Assembly (NCBI RefSeq): GCF_009760915.1
Contig: NZ_VIDQ01000003.1
Location: 1-64,000, forward strand
Reading direction: 5' to 3'
Length of the DNA stretch: 64,000 bases
Source of the DNA: Azohydromonas aeria
GTDB lineage: Bacteria; Pseudomonadota; Gammaproteobacteria; Burkholderiales; Burkholderiaceae_C
The position numbers and the translations under genes are program-made. Below are positions 42,157 to 50,573 of the stretch, piece by piece. Numbering within the stretch: position 1 is the stretch's first letter; each line of letters starts with the position of its first letter. The notes under the pieces were generated by a model. It worked only from the letters and a program-made list of their open reading frames with translations, had not been told where the DNA came from and ran no database searches.

Positions 42157-43059
42157 CTATGCCGTGCGCTCGATACGCGCTTCGGCCAGCATCTCCAGCT
42201 CCTGGGCCACGCGAGTCATGTCCTCGGCGCCGTGGCCCGCCGCGATGGCGCGGTCGAAGAACTGCTTGGACACGGAAGCCGCGAAGCTGGGCACGCCCAC
42301 GGTCTCGGCTTCGGACAGGAACAGGCGCAGGTCCTTGCGCATGAGGTCCATGCGGAAGCCGAAGTCGAACTGCCGATCGAGGATCGTCTTGCTCACGATC
42401 GCTTCGCTGGCGAAGCTGCGCGCCGTGCTGGCGTTGAGCATGTCCAGCAGCACTTGCGCATCGAGCCCACTCTTGATGCCGAAGAGCACCGCCTCGCAGG
42501 TGGTGGTGAGCGTCGAGGCGACGATCATGTTGTTGACCAGCTTGAGCACCTGGCCCATGCCGGGCCGAGCTCCTACGTGCACCACGTTGCGCCCGAAAGC
42601 CTGGAACACGGGCTCGCAACGCCTGTAGGCCGCCAGGTCGCCGCCAACCATCACCGACAGCGTCCCGGCTTGGGCACCTGCCACGCCGCCGGCCAGCGGC
42701 GCATCGAGCGAGGCGATCCCCTGCTCGGCAAGCACTTGCGCGAGCCGGCGCGCAACGCTAGGGCCGGTCGTCGAATGATCGACGACGATGGCGGCCCGCT
42801 GCCCGTGGCGGATCCCGGCGTTGCCCAGCACCACCTGCTCGACGATGTCCGGCGTCGGGACGCACACGAGCACGATGTCCGCGTTGTCAGCCACGTGGCG
42901 CGGCGTCTCGCAGCGGGCCGCGCCATGCATCGCCACCGCCGCGACGGCATCGCTGTCCGGGTCGCACACGAACACCTCGTAGCCGGCCTTCAGAAGGTGC
43001 AGCACCATGCGCCGCCCCATGGCACCCAGGCCGATGAAACCTACGGCATCCTTTGTCAT
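42157..43059 (-). CDS. 3-hydroxyisobutyrate-dehydrogenase-like NAD(P) oxidoreductase
   Basis: A 300-residue beta-hydroxyacid dehydrogenase: Rossmann motif [28 protein letters not shown], the substrate signature [22 protein letters not shown], and the catalytic Lys in [11 protein letters not shown] (about Lys173). Family members oxidise 3-hydroxyisobutyrate, tartronate semialdehyde or related hydroxyacids; the substrate cannot be fixed here. The ATG overlaps the stop of livM (ATGA). With the following aldehyde dehydrogenase it could form a valine-type or glycolic-type hydroxyacid route. Confidence 0.9.
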   Translation of the reverse strand: MTKDAVGFIGLGAMGRRMVLHLLKAGYEVFVCDPDSDAVAAVAMHGAARCETPRHVADNADIVLVCVPTPDIVEQVVLGNAGIRHGQRAAIVVDHSTTGPSVARRLAQVLAEQGIASLDAPLAGGVAGAQAGTLSVMVGGDLAAYRRCEPVFQAFGRNVVHVGARPGMGQVLKLVNNMIVASTLTTTCEAVLFGIKSGLDAQVLLDMLNASTARSFASEAIVSKTILDRQFDFGFRMDLMRKDLRLFLSEAETVGVPSFAASVSKQFFDRAIAAGHGAEDMTRVAQELEMLAEARIERTA

Positions 43060-44030
43060 TGCGCTGTCTCCTTTCCTTGCACTGTGGTGATCAGCAGCGC
43101 GCGCATCCGCTTGCGCCGCAGGAATTCGTTGAGCTCGCCGACGATGCCCTTGCGGAAGAGCATCACGACCGCGATGAAGATGGCGCCGGTGATCGCGACG
43201 ATCCACGAACCGACGTCCGTGAGGTAGTGCCCCAGGCCGGTCACGAAGAACGCGCCGACGACCGGACCGACGATGGTCCCGAGGCCGCCTAGCAGCGTCA
43301 TCAGCATCACTTCGCCCGACATGTGCCAGTGCGCGTCCTGCAGCGACGCCACCTGCAGCGCGAGCACCTTGATCGAGCCCGCCAGACCCGCCAGTGCCGC
43401 GGACAGCACGAACGCGAGGAGCTTGTAGCGGTCCACGTCGTAGCCAAGCGAAACGGCGCGCGGCTCGTTCTCGCGGATGGCCTTGAGCACCTCGCCAAAG
43501 GGCGAGTGGACGATGCGGTGAATGAACCAGAAGCCCGCTGCGGCCACCGCGGCGACGACGTAGTACATGGACAGGTTGTCGTCGAGGGCCACCAGGCCGA
43601 ACAGCGTTCCCCGGGGCACGCCCTGGATGCCGTCCTCCGCGCCCGTCCAGGGCGCCTGCACGAAGTAGAAGTACACCAGCTGCGCGAGCGCCAGGGTGAT
43701 CATCGAGAAGTAGATGCCCTGGCGCCGGATGGCGAGGCTGCCCATGGCCCAACCCATCGCCGCGGCCACCAGCACGCCGGCGCCGACAGCCAGCGGCATG
43801 GCGATGGCGTATGCCTTGGCGAGGTGAGCGGTGGTGTAGGCCGCCGCGGCAAAGAAGGCCGCATGGCCGAAGGACACCAGCCCGGCAAAGCCCAGCAGCA
43901 GGTTGAAGGAACAGGCGAACAGCGCGAAGCACAGCGCCTTCATCAGGAAGACCGGGTAGAGGGCTGTCGGGGCCAGCAGCAGCGCCAAGGTTGCCGCGGC
44001 GCAGCCGAGCCACGTGTACGGGGACGTCAT
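43056..44030 (-). CDS. livM: Branched-chain-type ABC importer permease, LivM family
   Basis: A 324-residue integral membrane protein with about nine hydrophobic helices, FNLLLGFAGLVSFGHAAFF near the N-terminus and the cytoplasmic coupling loop IRENEPRAVSLGYDVDRYKLLAFVLSA, both diagnostic of LivM. It pairs with LivH to form the channel of a hydrophobic-amino-acid-type importer. The coding ends overlap with livH (4 bases) and with the dehydrogenase gene (4 bases), so the operon is tightly packed. Confidence 0.94.
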   Translation of the reverse strand: MTSPYTWLGCAAATLALLLAPTALYPVFLMKALCFALFACSFNLLLGFAGLVSFGHAAFFAAAAYTTAHLAKAYAIAMPLAVGAGVLVAAAMGWAMGSLAIRRQGIYFSMITLALAQLVYFYFVQAPWTGAEDGIQGVPRGTLFGLVALDDNLSMYYVVAAVAAAGFWFIHRIVHSPFGEVLKAIRENEPRAVSLGYDVDRYKLLAFVLSAALAGLAGSIKVLALQVASLQDAHWHMSGEVMLMTLLGGLGTIVGPVVGAFFVTGLGHYLTDVGSWIVAITGAIFIAVVMLFRKGIVGELNEFLRRKRMRALLITTVQGKETAQ

Positions 44031-44920
44031 GCCTGCCTCCCGAAGAGCCCCGCGGGGCGAACAAGGATCACGACCACCATGACCAGGAAGACGACGGTGG
44101 TCGCGAACTGCGGATAGAAGACCTTGGCCAGCGCTTCCAGCACGCCCAGCGCCAGGCCGGTGACGATGGCGCCGAGCACCGAGCCCATGCCGCCGATGAC
44201 CACCACCGCGAAGACGACGATGAGCAGGTTCGATCCCATCAGCGGGCTGACCTGCGTGACCGGCGCCGCCAGCACGCCGGCCAGTGCCGCGAGCGCGACG
44301 CCCGCGCCATAGGTGGCCGTGACGAGCGCGGGCACGTTCACGCCGAATGCCTGGAGAAGGCGCGGGTTCTCCGTGCCGGCCCGCAGGTAGGCGCCAAGCT
44401 TCGTGCGCTCGATGACGAGCCAGGTGGACAGGCAGATGGCGAGCGAACCGGCCACCACCCAGGCGCGGTACACCGGCAGCACCATGAAGCCGAGGTCGAT
44501 GCCGCCGGCCAGGGCCGGCGGTGGCGCGTAGGGCAGGCCGGAGGAGCCCACGGCATTGAGCAGCACGCCTTCGAGCAGCAGCGCCACGCCGAAGGTGAGC
44601 AGCAGCCCGTAGAGCGGGTCCGCCTTGTAGAGTTTGCGCAGCAGATGCCGCTCGACCAGGGCGCCGGCCACGCCCACAATCAGCGGCGCCAGCAGCAGCG
44701 CCATCCAGTAGCCGATGCCGGCCCAGGCCAGGCCGGCCCAGGCGAGCAGGGCGCCGCACATGTAGAAGGCACCGTGGCTGAAGTTGATCACCCGCAGCAC
44801 GCCGAAAATCACCGCCAGCCCCAAGCTCAGCATCGCGTAGAACGAGCCGTTGACCAGCCCGATCACGACTTGGCCCAGCAGGCCGGGGATGGGAACACCG
44901 AACAGAGTGTCCATGGCCAT
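44027..44920 (-). CDS. livH: Branched-chain-type ABC importer permease, LivH family
   Basis: A 297-residue permease with about eight membrane helices. LVNGSFYAMLSLGLAVIFGVLRVINFSHGAFYM is the family's N-terminal signature, and RAGTENPRLLQAFGVNVPALVTATYGAGVALAALAGVLAAP carries the loop that contacts the ATPases. The start ATGGCCATG at 44920 has GGAAG upstream. It sits 11 bases after the solute-binding-protein gene. Confidence 0.94.
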   Translation of the reverse strand: MAMDTLFGVPIPGLLGQVVIGLVNGSFYAMLSLGLAVIFGVLRVINFSHGAFYMCGALLAWAGLAWAGIGYWMALLLAPLIVGVAGALVERHLLRKLYKADPLYGLLLTFGVALLLEGVLLNAVGSSGLPYAPPPALAGGIDLGFMVLPVYRAWVVAGSLAICLSTWLVIERTKLGAYLRAGTENPRLLQAFGVNVPALVTATYGAGVALAALAGVLAAPVTQVSPLMGSNLLIVVFAVVVIGGMGSVLGAIVTGLALGVLEALAKVFYPQFATTVVFLVMVVVILVRPAGLFGRQA

Positions 44921-44931
44921 CGTCTTCCGGC

Positions 44932-46158
44932 TCAGGGCTTGAGCAGCGGGCAACGGCTGCCCTGCAGCGGCGCGAAAGCCTCGTCGCCGGGGATGGTCGA
45001 AACCACGTTGAACACGTCCCAGGCGCGCTTCGATTCGGCCGGCTTCTTGACCTGCACGACGTAGAGGTCCTTTACCAGCATGCCGTCGGCGCGCACCCGG
45101 GCGTTGCGGGCGTAGAAGTCGCTGATCGGCGTTGCACGGAGCTTGTCCACGACGCTTTTTGCATCGTCGGTCCCGGCGGCGGCCACGGCCTTGAGGTAGT
45201 TGGCCGTTGCCGAGTAGTCGGCCGCGTGCACCTCGGTGGGCATCTTGCCTGCGCGCTTGAAGAAGCGCTCGGCCCACTCGCGGCTGGCGTCGTCGCGGTC
45301 CCAGTAGAAGCTGGCGGTGGTGTAGAGGCCCTGTGCCACGGGCAGGCCCATGCCGTTGACGTCGGTCTCGTAGATCTTCATCGCCACCAGCGACTGCTTG
45401 CCGCCGCGCGTGAGGCCAAACTCGTTGGCCGACTTGATCGCGTTGATGGTGTCGCCACCGGCGTTGGCCAAGCCGATGAGCTTGGCGCCCGAAGCCTGGG
45501 CTTGCAGCAGGAAGGAGGAGAAGTCGGACGCGTTGAGCGGATGCCGGGAGGAGCCGACCACCCTGCCGCCGCCGGCCTTGATGGCCTCGCCAGCCTCGCG
45601 CTCCATGGTGTGGCCGAAGGTGTAGTCGGCCGTCAGGAAGTACCAACTGTCCGCGCCGCGCTTGACCAGCATCCGCGGCGTGCTGGTGAGCGCCGTCGTG
45701 TTGACCTGGTAATGGATGGTGTAGGGCGCGCACTGCTCCTGCGTGAGCAGCGAGGTGTAAGCCGCGGTCACGATGACGACACGTCCCTTCTGGCGGCCTA
45801 CCTCGTTGACGGCCAGCGCCGTGCCGGACGACACCAGGCCGACGATGGCATCGACCTTCCTGCTGTCGAACCATTCGCGCGCCTTGGCCGAAGCGACGTC
45901 GGTCTTGTTCTGATGGTCGGCGACAACTACTTCAACCGGCTTGCCGAGCACCTTGCCGCCGAAGTCCTCGACGGCCATTTTCACGGCCTCGACCGAGCCC
46001 TTGCCGGAGAAGTCGGAGTACAGCGACGCCATGTCCGTCATCACGCCGATCCTCACGACGTCGTCGGACGGGCCGCGCGTCTGTGCATGCAGGCAGGGCG
46101 CCGCCCCGGCCAGCGCGAGTGCGCATGCGGCAAGCCGCGTGGGTGCATCGATCTTCAT
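44932..46158 (-). CDS. Periplasmic substrate-binding protein of a Liv-type ABC importer
   Basis: A 408-residue type I periplasmic binding protein. Residues 1-25 are a Sec signal peptide (RLAACALALAGAAPCLHA, cleavage probably after HA-Q). The mature part begins VVRIGVMTDMASLYSDFSGKGSVEAVKMAVEDFGG, the pattern of LivK-like receptors for branched-chain amino acids, amides or aromatic acids. AAGGAGA precedes the ATG. Divergence from amino-acid-binding LivJ/LivK and the neighbouring aldehyde and hydroxyacid dehydrogenases suggest an organic acid or alcohol-derived ligand. Confidence 0.92.
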   Translation of the reverse strand: MKIDAPTRLAACALALAGAAPCLHAQTRGPSDDVVRIGVMTDMASLYSDFSGKGSVEAVKMAVEDFGGKVLGKPVEVVVADHQNKTDVASAKAREWFDSRKVDAIVGLVSSGTALAVNEVGRQKGRVVIVTAAYTSLLTQEQCAPYTIHYQVNTTALTSTPRMLVKRGADSWYFLTADYTFGHTMEREAGEAIKAGGGRVVGSSRHPLNASDFSSFLLQAQASGAKLIGLANAGGDTINAIKSANEFGLTRGGKQSLVAMKIYETDVNGMGLPVAQGLYTTASFYWDRDDASREWAERFFKRAGKMPTEVHAADYSATANYLKAVAAAGTDDAKSVVDKLRATPISDFYARNARVRADGMLVKDLYVVQVKKPAESKRAWDVFNVVSTIPGDEAFAPLQGSRCPLLKP

Positions 46159-46192
46159 GGGCTGTCTCCTTGGGTATGGACTGGGGTGGGGG

Positions 46193-46906
46193 TCAGACAC
46201 CGAGGTATTCGCGGAAAACGCCGTCCCGGCGGGCCACTTCGTCGCGCGCGATGTCGGCCACGATGCGGCCGTGCTCCATCAGCAGATGCCGATCGGCCAG
46301 CGGCGCGGCGAAGTGCAAGTTCTGCTCGACGAGGACGATCGTGTAGCGCCGTCGCCGCAGCTCGGTAATGGCATCGGCGAGCGTCTGCACGATCACCGGC
46401 GCAAGGCCTTCCGAGATCTCGTCGAGCAGCAGCACGCGTGCGCCGGTGCGCAGGATGCGAGCCAGCGCAAGCATCTGCTGCTCGCCGCCGGACAGGCGCG
46501 TGCCGGGGCTGCCGCGGCGTTCCCACAGGTTCGGGAACATGGCGTAGATCTCGTCCAGCGGCATACCGCCCTCAGCCAGCATCGGCAGCAGCGTGAGGTT
46601 CTCCTCGCAGCTCAGGCCGGCGAAGATGCCTCGCTCTTCGGGGCAGTAGCCCAGGCCAAGCGCGGCGATGCGGTGCGTGGGCAGCGCGATGGTTTCGTGG
46701 CCCTTGAAGCGCACGGAGCCCGAGCGGCGATCTGTGAGGCCGAGGATGGCGCGCAGCGTGGTGGTGCGTCCGGCTCCGTTGCGGCCGAGCAGCGTCACCA
46801 CCTCGCCCTCGTGCACCTTGAAGTCCACGCCGTGCAGCACGTGCGATTCGCCATAGTGCGCATGCAGGCGCTGCACGCTCAGCACTTCGGTTGCGTCGTC
46901 AGCCAT
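46193..46906 (-). CDS. livF: ABC importer ATPase, LivF family
   Basis: A 237-residue ATPase: Walker A GRNGAGRTTT (Arg instead of the usual Lys), Q-loop YCPEERGIFAGLS, signature RLSGGEQQMLALAR, Walker B VLLLDEISEGLAP, and H-loop IVLVEQN. The Lys-to-Arg change in Walker A also occurs, from memory, in other Burkholderiales LivF proteins, so it need not abolish function beside the intact LivG. The stop is followed by the binding-protein gene; its start overlaps the livG end by 8 bases. Confidence 0.93.
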   Translation of the reverse strand: MADDATEVLSVQRLHAHYGESHVLHGVDFKVHEGEVVTLLGRNGAGRTTTLRAILGLTDRRSGSVRFKGHETIALPTHRIAALGLGYCPEERGIFAGLSCEENLTLLPMLAEGGMPLDEIYAMFPNLWERRGSPGTRLSGGEQQMLALARILRTGARVLLLDEISEGLAPVIVQTLADAITELRRRRYTIVLVEQNLHFAAPLADRHLLMEHGRIVADIARDEVARRDGVFREYLGV

Positions 46907-47723
46907 GCTGGCTCCCCAGGTTGTCGCAGCGCTTGCCCATGTAGGCTTCGATGACCGCCGGATTGCGCGAAACCTCGTCGTACGACCCCTCGGCAATGAT
47001 CTGGCCGCGCTGGAGCACGCTGATGGTGTCGGCGATGCGCGAGACGACGGCCATGTTGTGCTCGACCATCAGCACCGTTCGGTCGGCAGCGACCCGCTGG
47101 ATCAGCTCGGTCACCATGCCGACGTCCTCGTGCCCCATGCCTTGCGTGGGCTCGTCCAGCAGCAGCAGCTTCGGCTCCAGCGCCAGCGTGGTGGCCAGCT
47201 CCAGCGCGCGCTTGCGTCCGTAGGGCAGCTGCGCGGCCGTCGCGTGCGCAAGGCTGGCGAGGCCGACGGCGTCGAGCAGTTCCATTGCGCGCGGGTCCAG
47301 CCGCCGCAGCGTGCGGGCCGGCTTCCAGAACGCAAAGGTCGCGCCAAGGCGGTGCTGCAGTGCGATGCGAACGTTCTGCAGCAGCGTCAGGTGGGGGAAC
47401 GTGGCGGAGATCTGGAACGAACGTACCAAGCCATTGCGTGCGAGCCGGGCCGGGGATTCGTGCGTCACGTCCTCGCCCTCGAAGTGGATCGAGCCGCTGG
47501 TAGGCTTCAGGAACTTCGTCAACAAGTTGAAGAAGGTGGACTTGCCGGCGCCGTTGGGGCCGATGAGCGCGTGGATCGAGCCCCGGCGCACTTTGAAGTC
47601 GACCTCGTCGACAGCGACGAAGCCGAGAAATGCCTTGCTCAGTCCACGTGCTTCGAGGATGAAGTCTGGCCCGACCAAACGTGGGCTCACTGTCGCCATA
47701 ACCTGTTCTTGCCGTGTGTTCAT
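46899..47723 (-). CDS. livG: ABC importer ATPase, LivG family
   Basis: A 274-residue ATPase: Walker A GPNGAGKSTFFNLL, Q-loop SFQISATFPHLT, a signature shortened to LPYGRKRALELATTLALEP as in many LivG proteins, Walker B LLLLDEPTQGMG, H-loop LMVEHNM and the LivG-specific C-terminal extension ending in EAYMG. The start is uncertain: ATG at 47723 or 47699. It is the first gene of the operon, so the promoter should lie just upstream, before the small gene at 47.8 kb. Confidence 0.93.
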   Translation of the reverse strand: MNTRQEQVMATVSPRLVGPDFILEARGLSKAFLGFVAVDEVDFKVRRGSIHALIGPNGAGKSTFFNLLTKFLKPTSGSIHFEGEDVTHESPARLARNGLVRSFQISATFPHLTLLQNVRIALQHRLGATFAFWKPARTLRRLDPRAMELLDAVGLASLAHATAAQLPYGRKRALELATTLALEPKLLLLDEPTQGMGHEDVGMVTELIQRVAADRTVLMVEHNMAVVSRIADTISVLQRGQIIAEGSYDEVSRNPAVIEAYMGKRCDNLGSQHG

Positions 47724-47829
47724 GCGAACCTCGTCCGTTGCATGAGGCGCATGGTTCTCCATGCGCCTACCCGCGGACAATCGACTTTTTCTGCGGACTG
47801 GTTTGAGAAAAAATCAACCTGGCCGAGCA

Positions 47830-48036
47830 TCAGCATTGGCATACCACGGGCGTGGAGGTGTCGCGTCCCATCAGCGCGCGTGCAAACAGGTAGCTGTTCA
47901 GGGCCCGCTCGCTCAGCGCATCCATGTCGACGCGGCCTTGGGCGTCACAGGGGAAGGCAAAGCAGCGTTCCGGGTTGACCAAGTGCTGGAAACGCAACTC
48001 GTACGCGGGCGACGATTGGGGGTTTGAAGACGTCAT
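47830..48036 (-). CDS. Small protein of unknown function
   Basis: A 68-residue open frame, MTSSNPQSSPAYELRF..., hydrophilic with a Cys pair at the very end (VVCQC) and one Cys in FAFPCDAQG. AGGAGC lies at good distance upstream of the ATG, supporting translation. It is on the same strand as the liv operon, about 107 bases before livG. I do not recognise the family; FAFPCDxxGxVxxDxL resembles small conserved Burkholderiales proteins of unknown role. Confidence 0.65.
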   Translation of the reverse strand: MTSSNPQSSPAYELRFQHLVNPERCFAFPCDAQGRVDMDALSERALNSYLFARALMGRDTSTPVVCQC

Positions 48037-48169
48037 GGCCTGCTCCTGATTGACTCGACGACAACTCCTGTCCCCCTGAATCTAGGTACGGGCTCGGCGT
48101 CCCTCAAACGAGTTCCTCGCGCGCCAGCGTTGCGGAAAGCTCAAGCCGGCGCGCCTGCGCAAGGCGTCA

Positions 48170-49021
48170 TCAGGCTGCGTCGTCGTGGTCGGTCGAAACG
48201 GCCACGTGCCGCCATGCGTTCAGCTCGGCTTCGACGAAGCGGTGCTTCTCGCCGATGCGCGCCACGGTGTCCGAACCCAAGGGCAGCCGCACCGGCGGCT
48301 GGGCGGCGTCAGCGAGCTGGAGCAGCGCCTGCGACAGCTTCTTCGGATCGCCGGGCTGCTGGTGGTTGGCTGAGGCCATGGCGCTGCGCATCACGCCGAC
48401 GCTGGCTGCGTAGTCGCCGATCTCGCGCCGGGTACGCACCAGCGAGGCGTCGTCCAGGAAGTCGGTGCGGAAGAAGCCCGGCTCGACCACCGTGGCATGC
48501 AGGCCCAGCGGCGCAAGCTCCTGGGCCAGCGCCTCGGTCAGTCCTTCCACGGCGAACTTGGTGGCACCGTAGACGCCCCAGCCCGTGTAGGCGCCGTAGC
48601 CGCCGATGGAGGAGATGTTGACGACGTGCCCGCGGCCCGCTCGGCGCATGTGCGGCAGCACCGCGCGGGTCACGTTCAGCAGCCCGAAGACGTTGGTGGC
48701 GAACTGGCGCTCGACTTCCTGCGCGCTGGCCTCCTCGACGGCGCCGAGCAGGCCGTAGCCGGCGTTGTTGAGCAGCACGTCGATGCGGCCGAAGCGGGCC
48801 ACTGCCGCCGCGGCGGCGGCCACGGCTTGCGCCTCGTCGGTGACGTCGAGCGCCACGGCCAGCAGCCGCTCGTGCTCGCCGAGCGCGCCTGTGACGGCCT
48901 CGGGCTTGCGGGCGGTGGCGACCACGGCGTCGCCGCGCCGCAGCGCGTCGCGCGCCACTTCCAGGCCGAAGCCGCGGGACGCACCGGTGATGAACCAGAC
49001 CTTGTTGGACGAGGTGGACAT
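48170..49021 (-). CDS. Short-chain dehydrogenase/reductase
   Basis: A 283-residue classical SDR: cofactor motif TGASRGFGLEVARDALRRGD, NNAGYG, catalytic Ser in NISSIGG and YGATK with Tyr and Lys, then PGFFRTDF. The Arg after the first strand (TARKPE) suggests NADP(H). The ~280-residue type with a C-terminal extension is typical of oxidoreductases beside LysR regulators; the substrate is unknown. It is divergent from a lysR gene with 123 bases between starts and a palindromic operator in the gap. Confidence 0.93.
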   Translation of the reverse strand: MSTSSNKVWFITGASRGFGLEVARDALRRGDAVVATARKPEAVTGALGEHERLLAVALDVTDEAQAVAAAAAAVARFGRIDVLLNNAGYGLLGAVEEASAQEVERQFATNVFGLLNVTRAVLPHMRRAGRGHVVNISSIGGYGAYTGWGVYGATKFAVEGLTEALAQELAPLGLHATVVEPGFFRTDFLDDASLVRTRREIGDYAASVGVMRSAMASANHQQPGDPKKLSQALLQLADAAQPPVRLPLGSDTVARIGEKHRFVEAELNAWRHVAVSTDHDDAA

Positions 49022-49107
49022 GGCGTTTCCTTTCGTGAGGGGTGGGGGGTGTGCGGTGAGCACGAGGGCAAATCTAGGTGGCGGCATTGCCGCCTGCTAG
49101 GCCGATA

Positions 49108-49141
49108 ATTGGCAACTGATCCACAACCCCAGGTTGCCAAT
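49108..49141. promoter_or_regulatory. Inverted repeat, likely LysR operator
   Basis: ATTGGCAAC (49108-49116) and GTTGCCAAT (49133-49141) are perfect 9-base arms around a 16-base spacer. They end four bases before the lysR ATG (49145) and lie in the divergent gap with the SDR gene, the usual place for a LysR recognition site that also limits its own expression. Confidence 0.6.
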
Positions 49142-49144
49142 GCC

Positions 49145-50047
49145 ATGGACGATCTGAAGGCGCTTTCGACTTTCGCCCGCGTGGTGGAGCTGGGCAGCTT
49201 CAGGCGCGCGGCCATCGAGCTGGGCGTGGCGCCCCAGGCCACCAGCAAGCTTGTCGCCGCGCTGGAGGGGCGACTCGGCGTGCGGCTGCTGCACCGCACG
49301 ACGCGTCAGCTGCAGCTCACCGAGGAGGGCGCGCGGCTGCTGGCGCAAGTCACGCCGGCGCTGTCCGTGATCCGCACCGCCATGGAGGGCACGCGCTCGG
49401 CGCGCGGCGAGGTCGGCGGCACGCTGCGCGTGACCGCGCCGCGCTCGGTGGGACAGCACCTGGTGCTGCCGCTGATCGGGCCGTTCATGGAACTGCACCC
49501 GGCACTGCGAGTGGACCTGGAACTGGAGGACCGCCACACGGACATCACGGCCGCGCAGATCGACGTGGGCTTCCGCATGGGCGCAGGCGTGGAGCGCAAC
49601 GTCGTGGTGCGGCGCCTGATGGACCTGCAGCACTGGATCTGCGCCGCGCCGGCCTACCTCGAGCGCCACGGCCGCCCCAAGACGTGGGACGACCTGTCCC
49701 GGCACCGCTGCACGGGCTTTCGTTACGTCAGCACCGGCAGGCGTGCGCCCTGGGAATACCAGGAAGCGGGCAACACCGTCCACACCGATCTGCCCGCGCA
49801 GTTCGAGACCAACGACGTGGATGCCGAGGTGGCTGCGGTGCTCGGGGGGATCGGCATCGGGCAACTGCCCAGCTACCTGGCCGCGCCGCTGGTGGCGCAG
49901 GGGCTGCTGGTGCGCCTGCTGGCGCGCCACACCACCGAGCGTTTCGGTCTGTACGTCTACTACGCCCAGCGTGCGCACCTGCCGCCCCGGGCTCGGCTGT
50001 TCATCGATTTCGCGGTGGAGCGGCTGCAGGCGCGCGACCGCGGCTGA
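49145..50047 (+). CDS. LysR-family transcriptional regulator
   Basis: A 300-residue regulator with the helix-turn-helix MDDLKALSTFARVVELGSFRRAAIELGVAPQATSKLVAALEGRLGVRLLHRTTRQLQLTEEG and an effector domain of the CrgA/DmlR type (APRSVGQHLVLPLIGPFMELHPALRVDLELEDRHTD). The ATG at 49145 gives the standard N-terminus; an upstream TTG in frame overlaps the operator. It probably regulates the divergent SDR gene. Confidence 0.94.
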   Translation: MDDLKALSTFARVVELGSFRRAAIELGVAPQATSKLVAALEGRLGVRLLHRTTRQLQLTEEGARLLAQVTPALSVIRTAMEGTRSARGEVGGTLRVTAPRSVGQHLVLPLIGPFMELHPALRVDLELEDRHTDITAAQIDVGFRMGAGVERNVVVRRLMDLQHWICAAPAYLERHGRPKTWDDLSRHRCTGFRYVSTGRRAPWEYQEAGNTVHTDLPAQFETNDVDAEVAAVLGGIGIGQLPSYLAAPLVAQGLLVRLLARHTTERFGLYVYYAQRAHLPPRARLFIDFAVERLQARDRG

Positions 50048-50198
50048 ACACTGGGTGCCGCAGCGCAGACGCTGCCTTCGCTTGCGTTTACCTCAAGCGA
50101 ACACGCCGCATTTCTCGTTTGTGTAGATCCCCCTCGTGCACGAAAACTTGCAGCACTGCAGTCGCAGCAAGTTCTGAGTTCTCTACCAAGGAGACATC

Positions 50199-50552
50199 GT
50201 GTCTGAACCCTCTTATCCCCTGTGGCGCAACGCGCCCGAGCCCGCGCTGCTGGCCTCCCGCGACCATGATTCCGGCGAGTTGGTCTTCCCGGTATTGAGC
50301 GCTGACTCCCCGATGGCGCCGCTCCACGAGACTGTGCCCGTGGCTGCCGTGGGGGAGGTCTACAGCTTCACCGTCATCCACCCCAGCCCCAGGAGCGGCG
50401 AGGCGCCCTACGCGCTGGGCTACGTGGACCTGCCCGGCCCGCTGCGCGTCTTCGGCCGCCTCAACGGCCAGGCTCGCCCGGCCATCGGCGAGCGCTACGC
50501 CGCCCGCCCCGACGAACGCTTCGGCTACGTCTTCGAAGCCGTGCAGGCCTGA
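50199..50552 (+). CDS. OB-fold protein of the DUF35 type without zinc-ribbon cysteines
   Basis: A 117-residue protein that precedes a thiolase gene, as DUF35 proteins usually do. Residues 45-115 fit the OB fold (VAAVGEVYSFTVIHPSPRSGEAPYALGYVDLPGPLRVFGRL). The N-terminal rubredoxin-like zinc ribbon, normally with four Cys, reads LLASRDHDSGELVFPVLSADSP and has none, so it cannot bind zinc. In related systems the partner protein is needed for thiolase activity or substrate channelling. GTG start at 50199 with AAGGAGA upstream. The 151-base gap before it should carry the operon promoter. Confidence 0.8.
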   Translation: MSEPSYPLWRNAPEPALLASRDHDSGELVFPVLSADSPMAPLHETVPVAAVGEVYSFTVIHPSPRSGEAPYALGYVDLPGPLRVFGRLNGQARPAIGERYAARPDERFGYVFEAVQA

Positions 50553-50573
50553 CGCCACGCGAGGAAACACACC

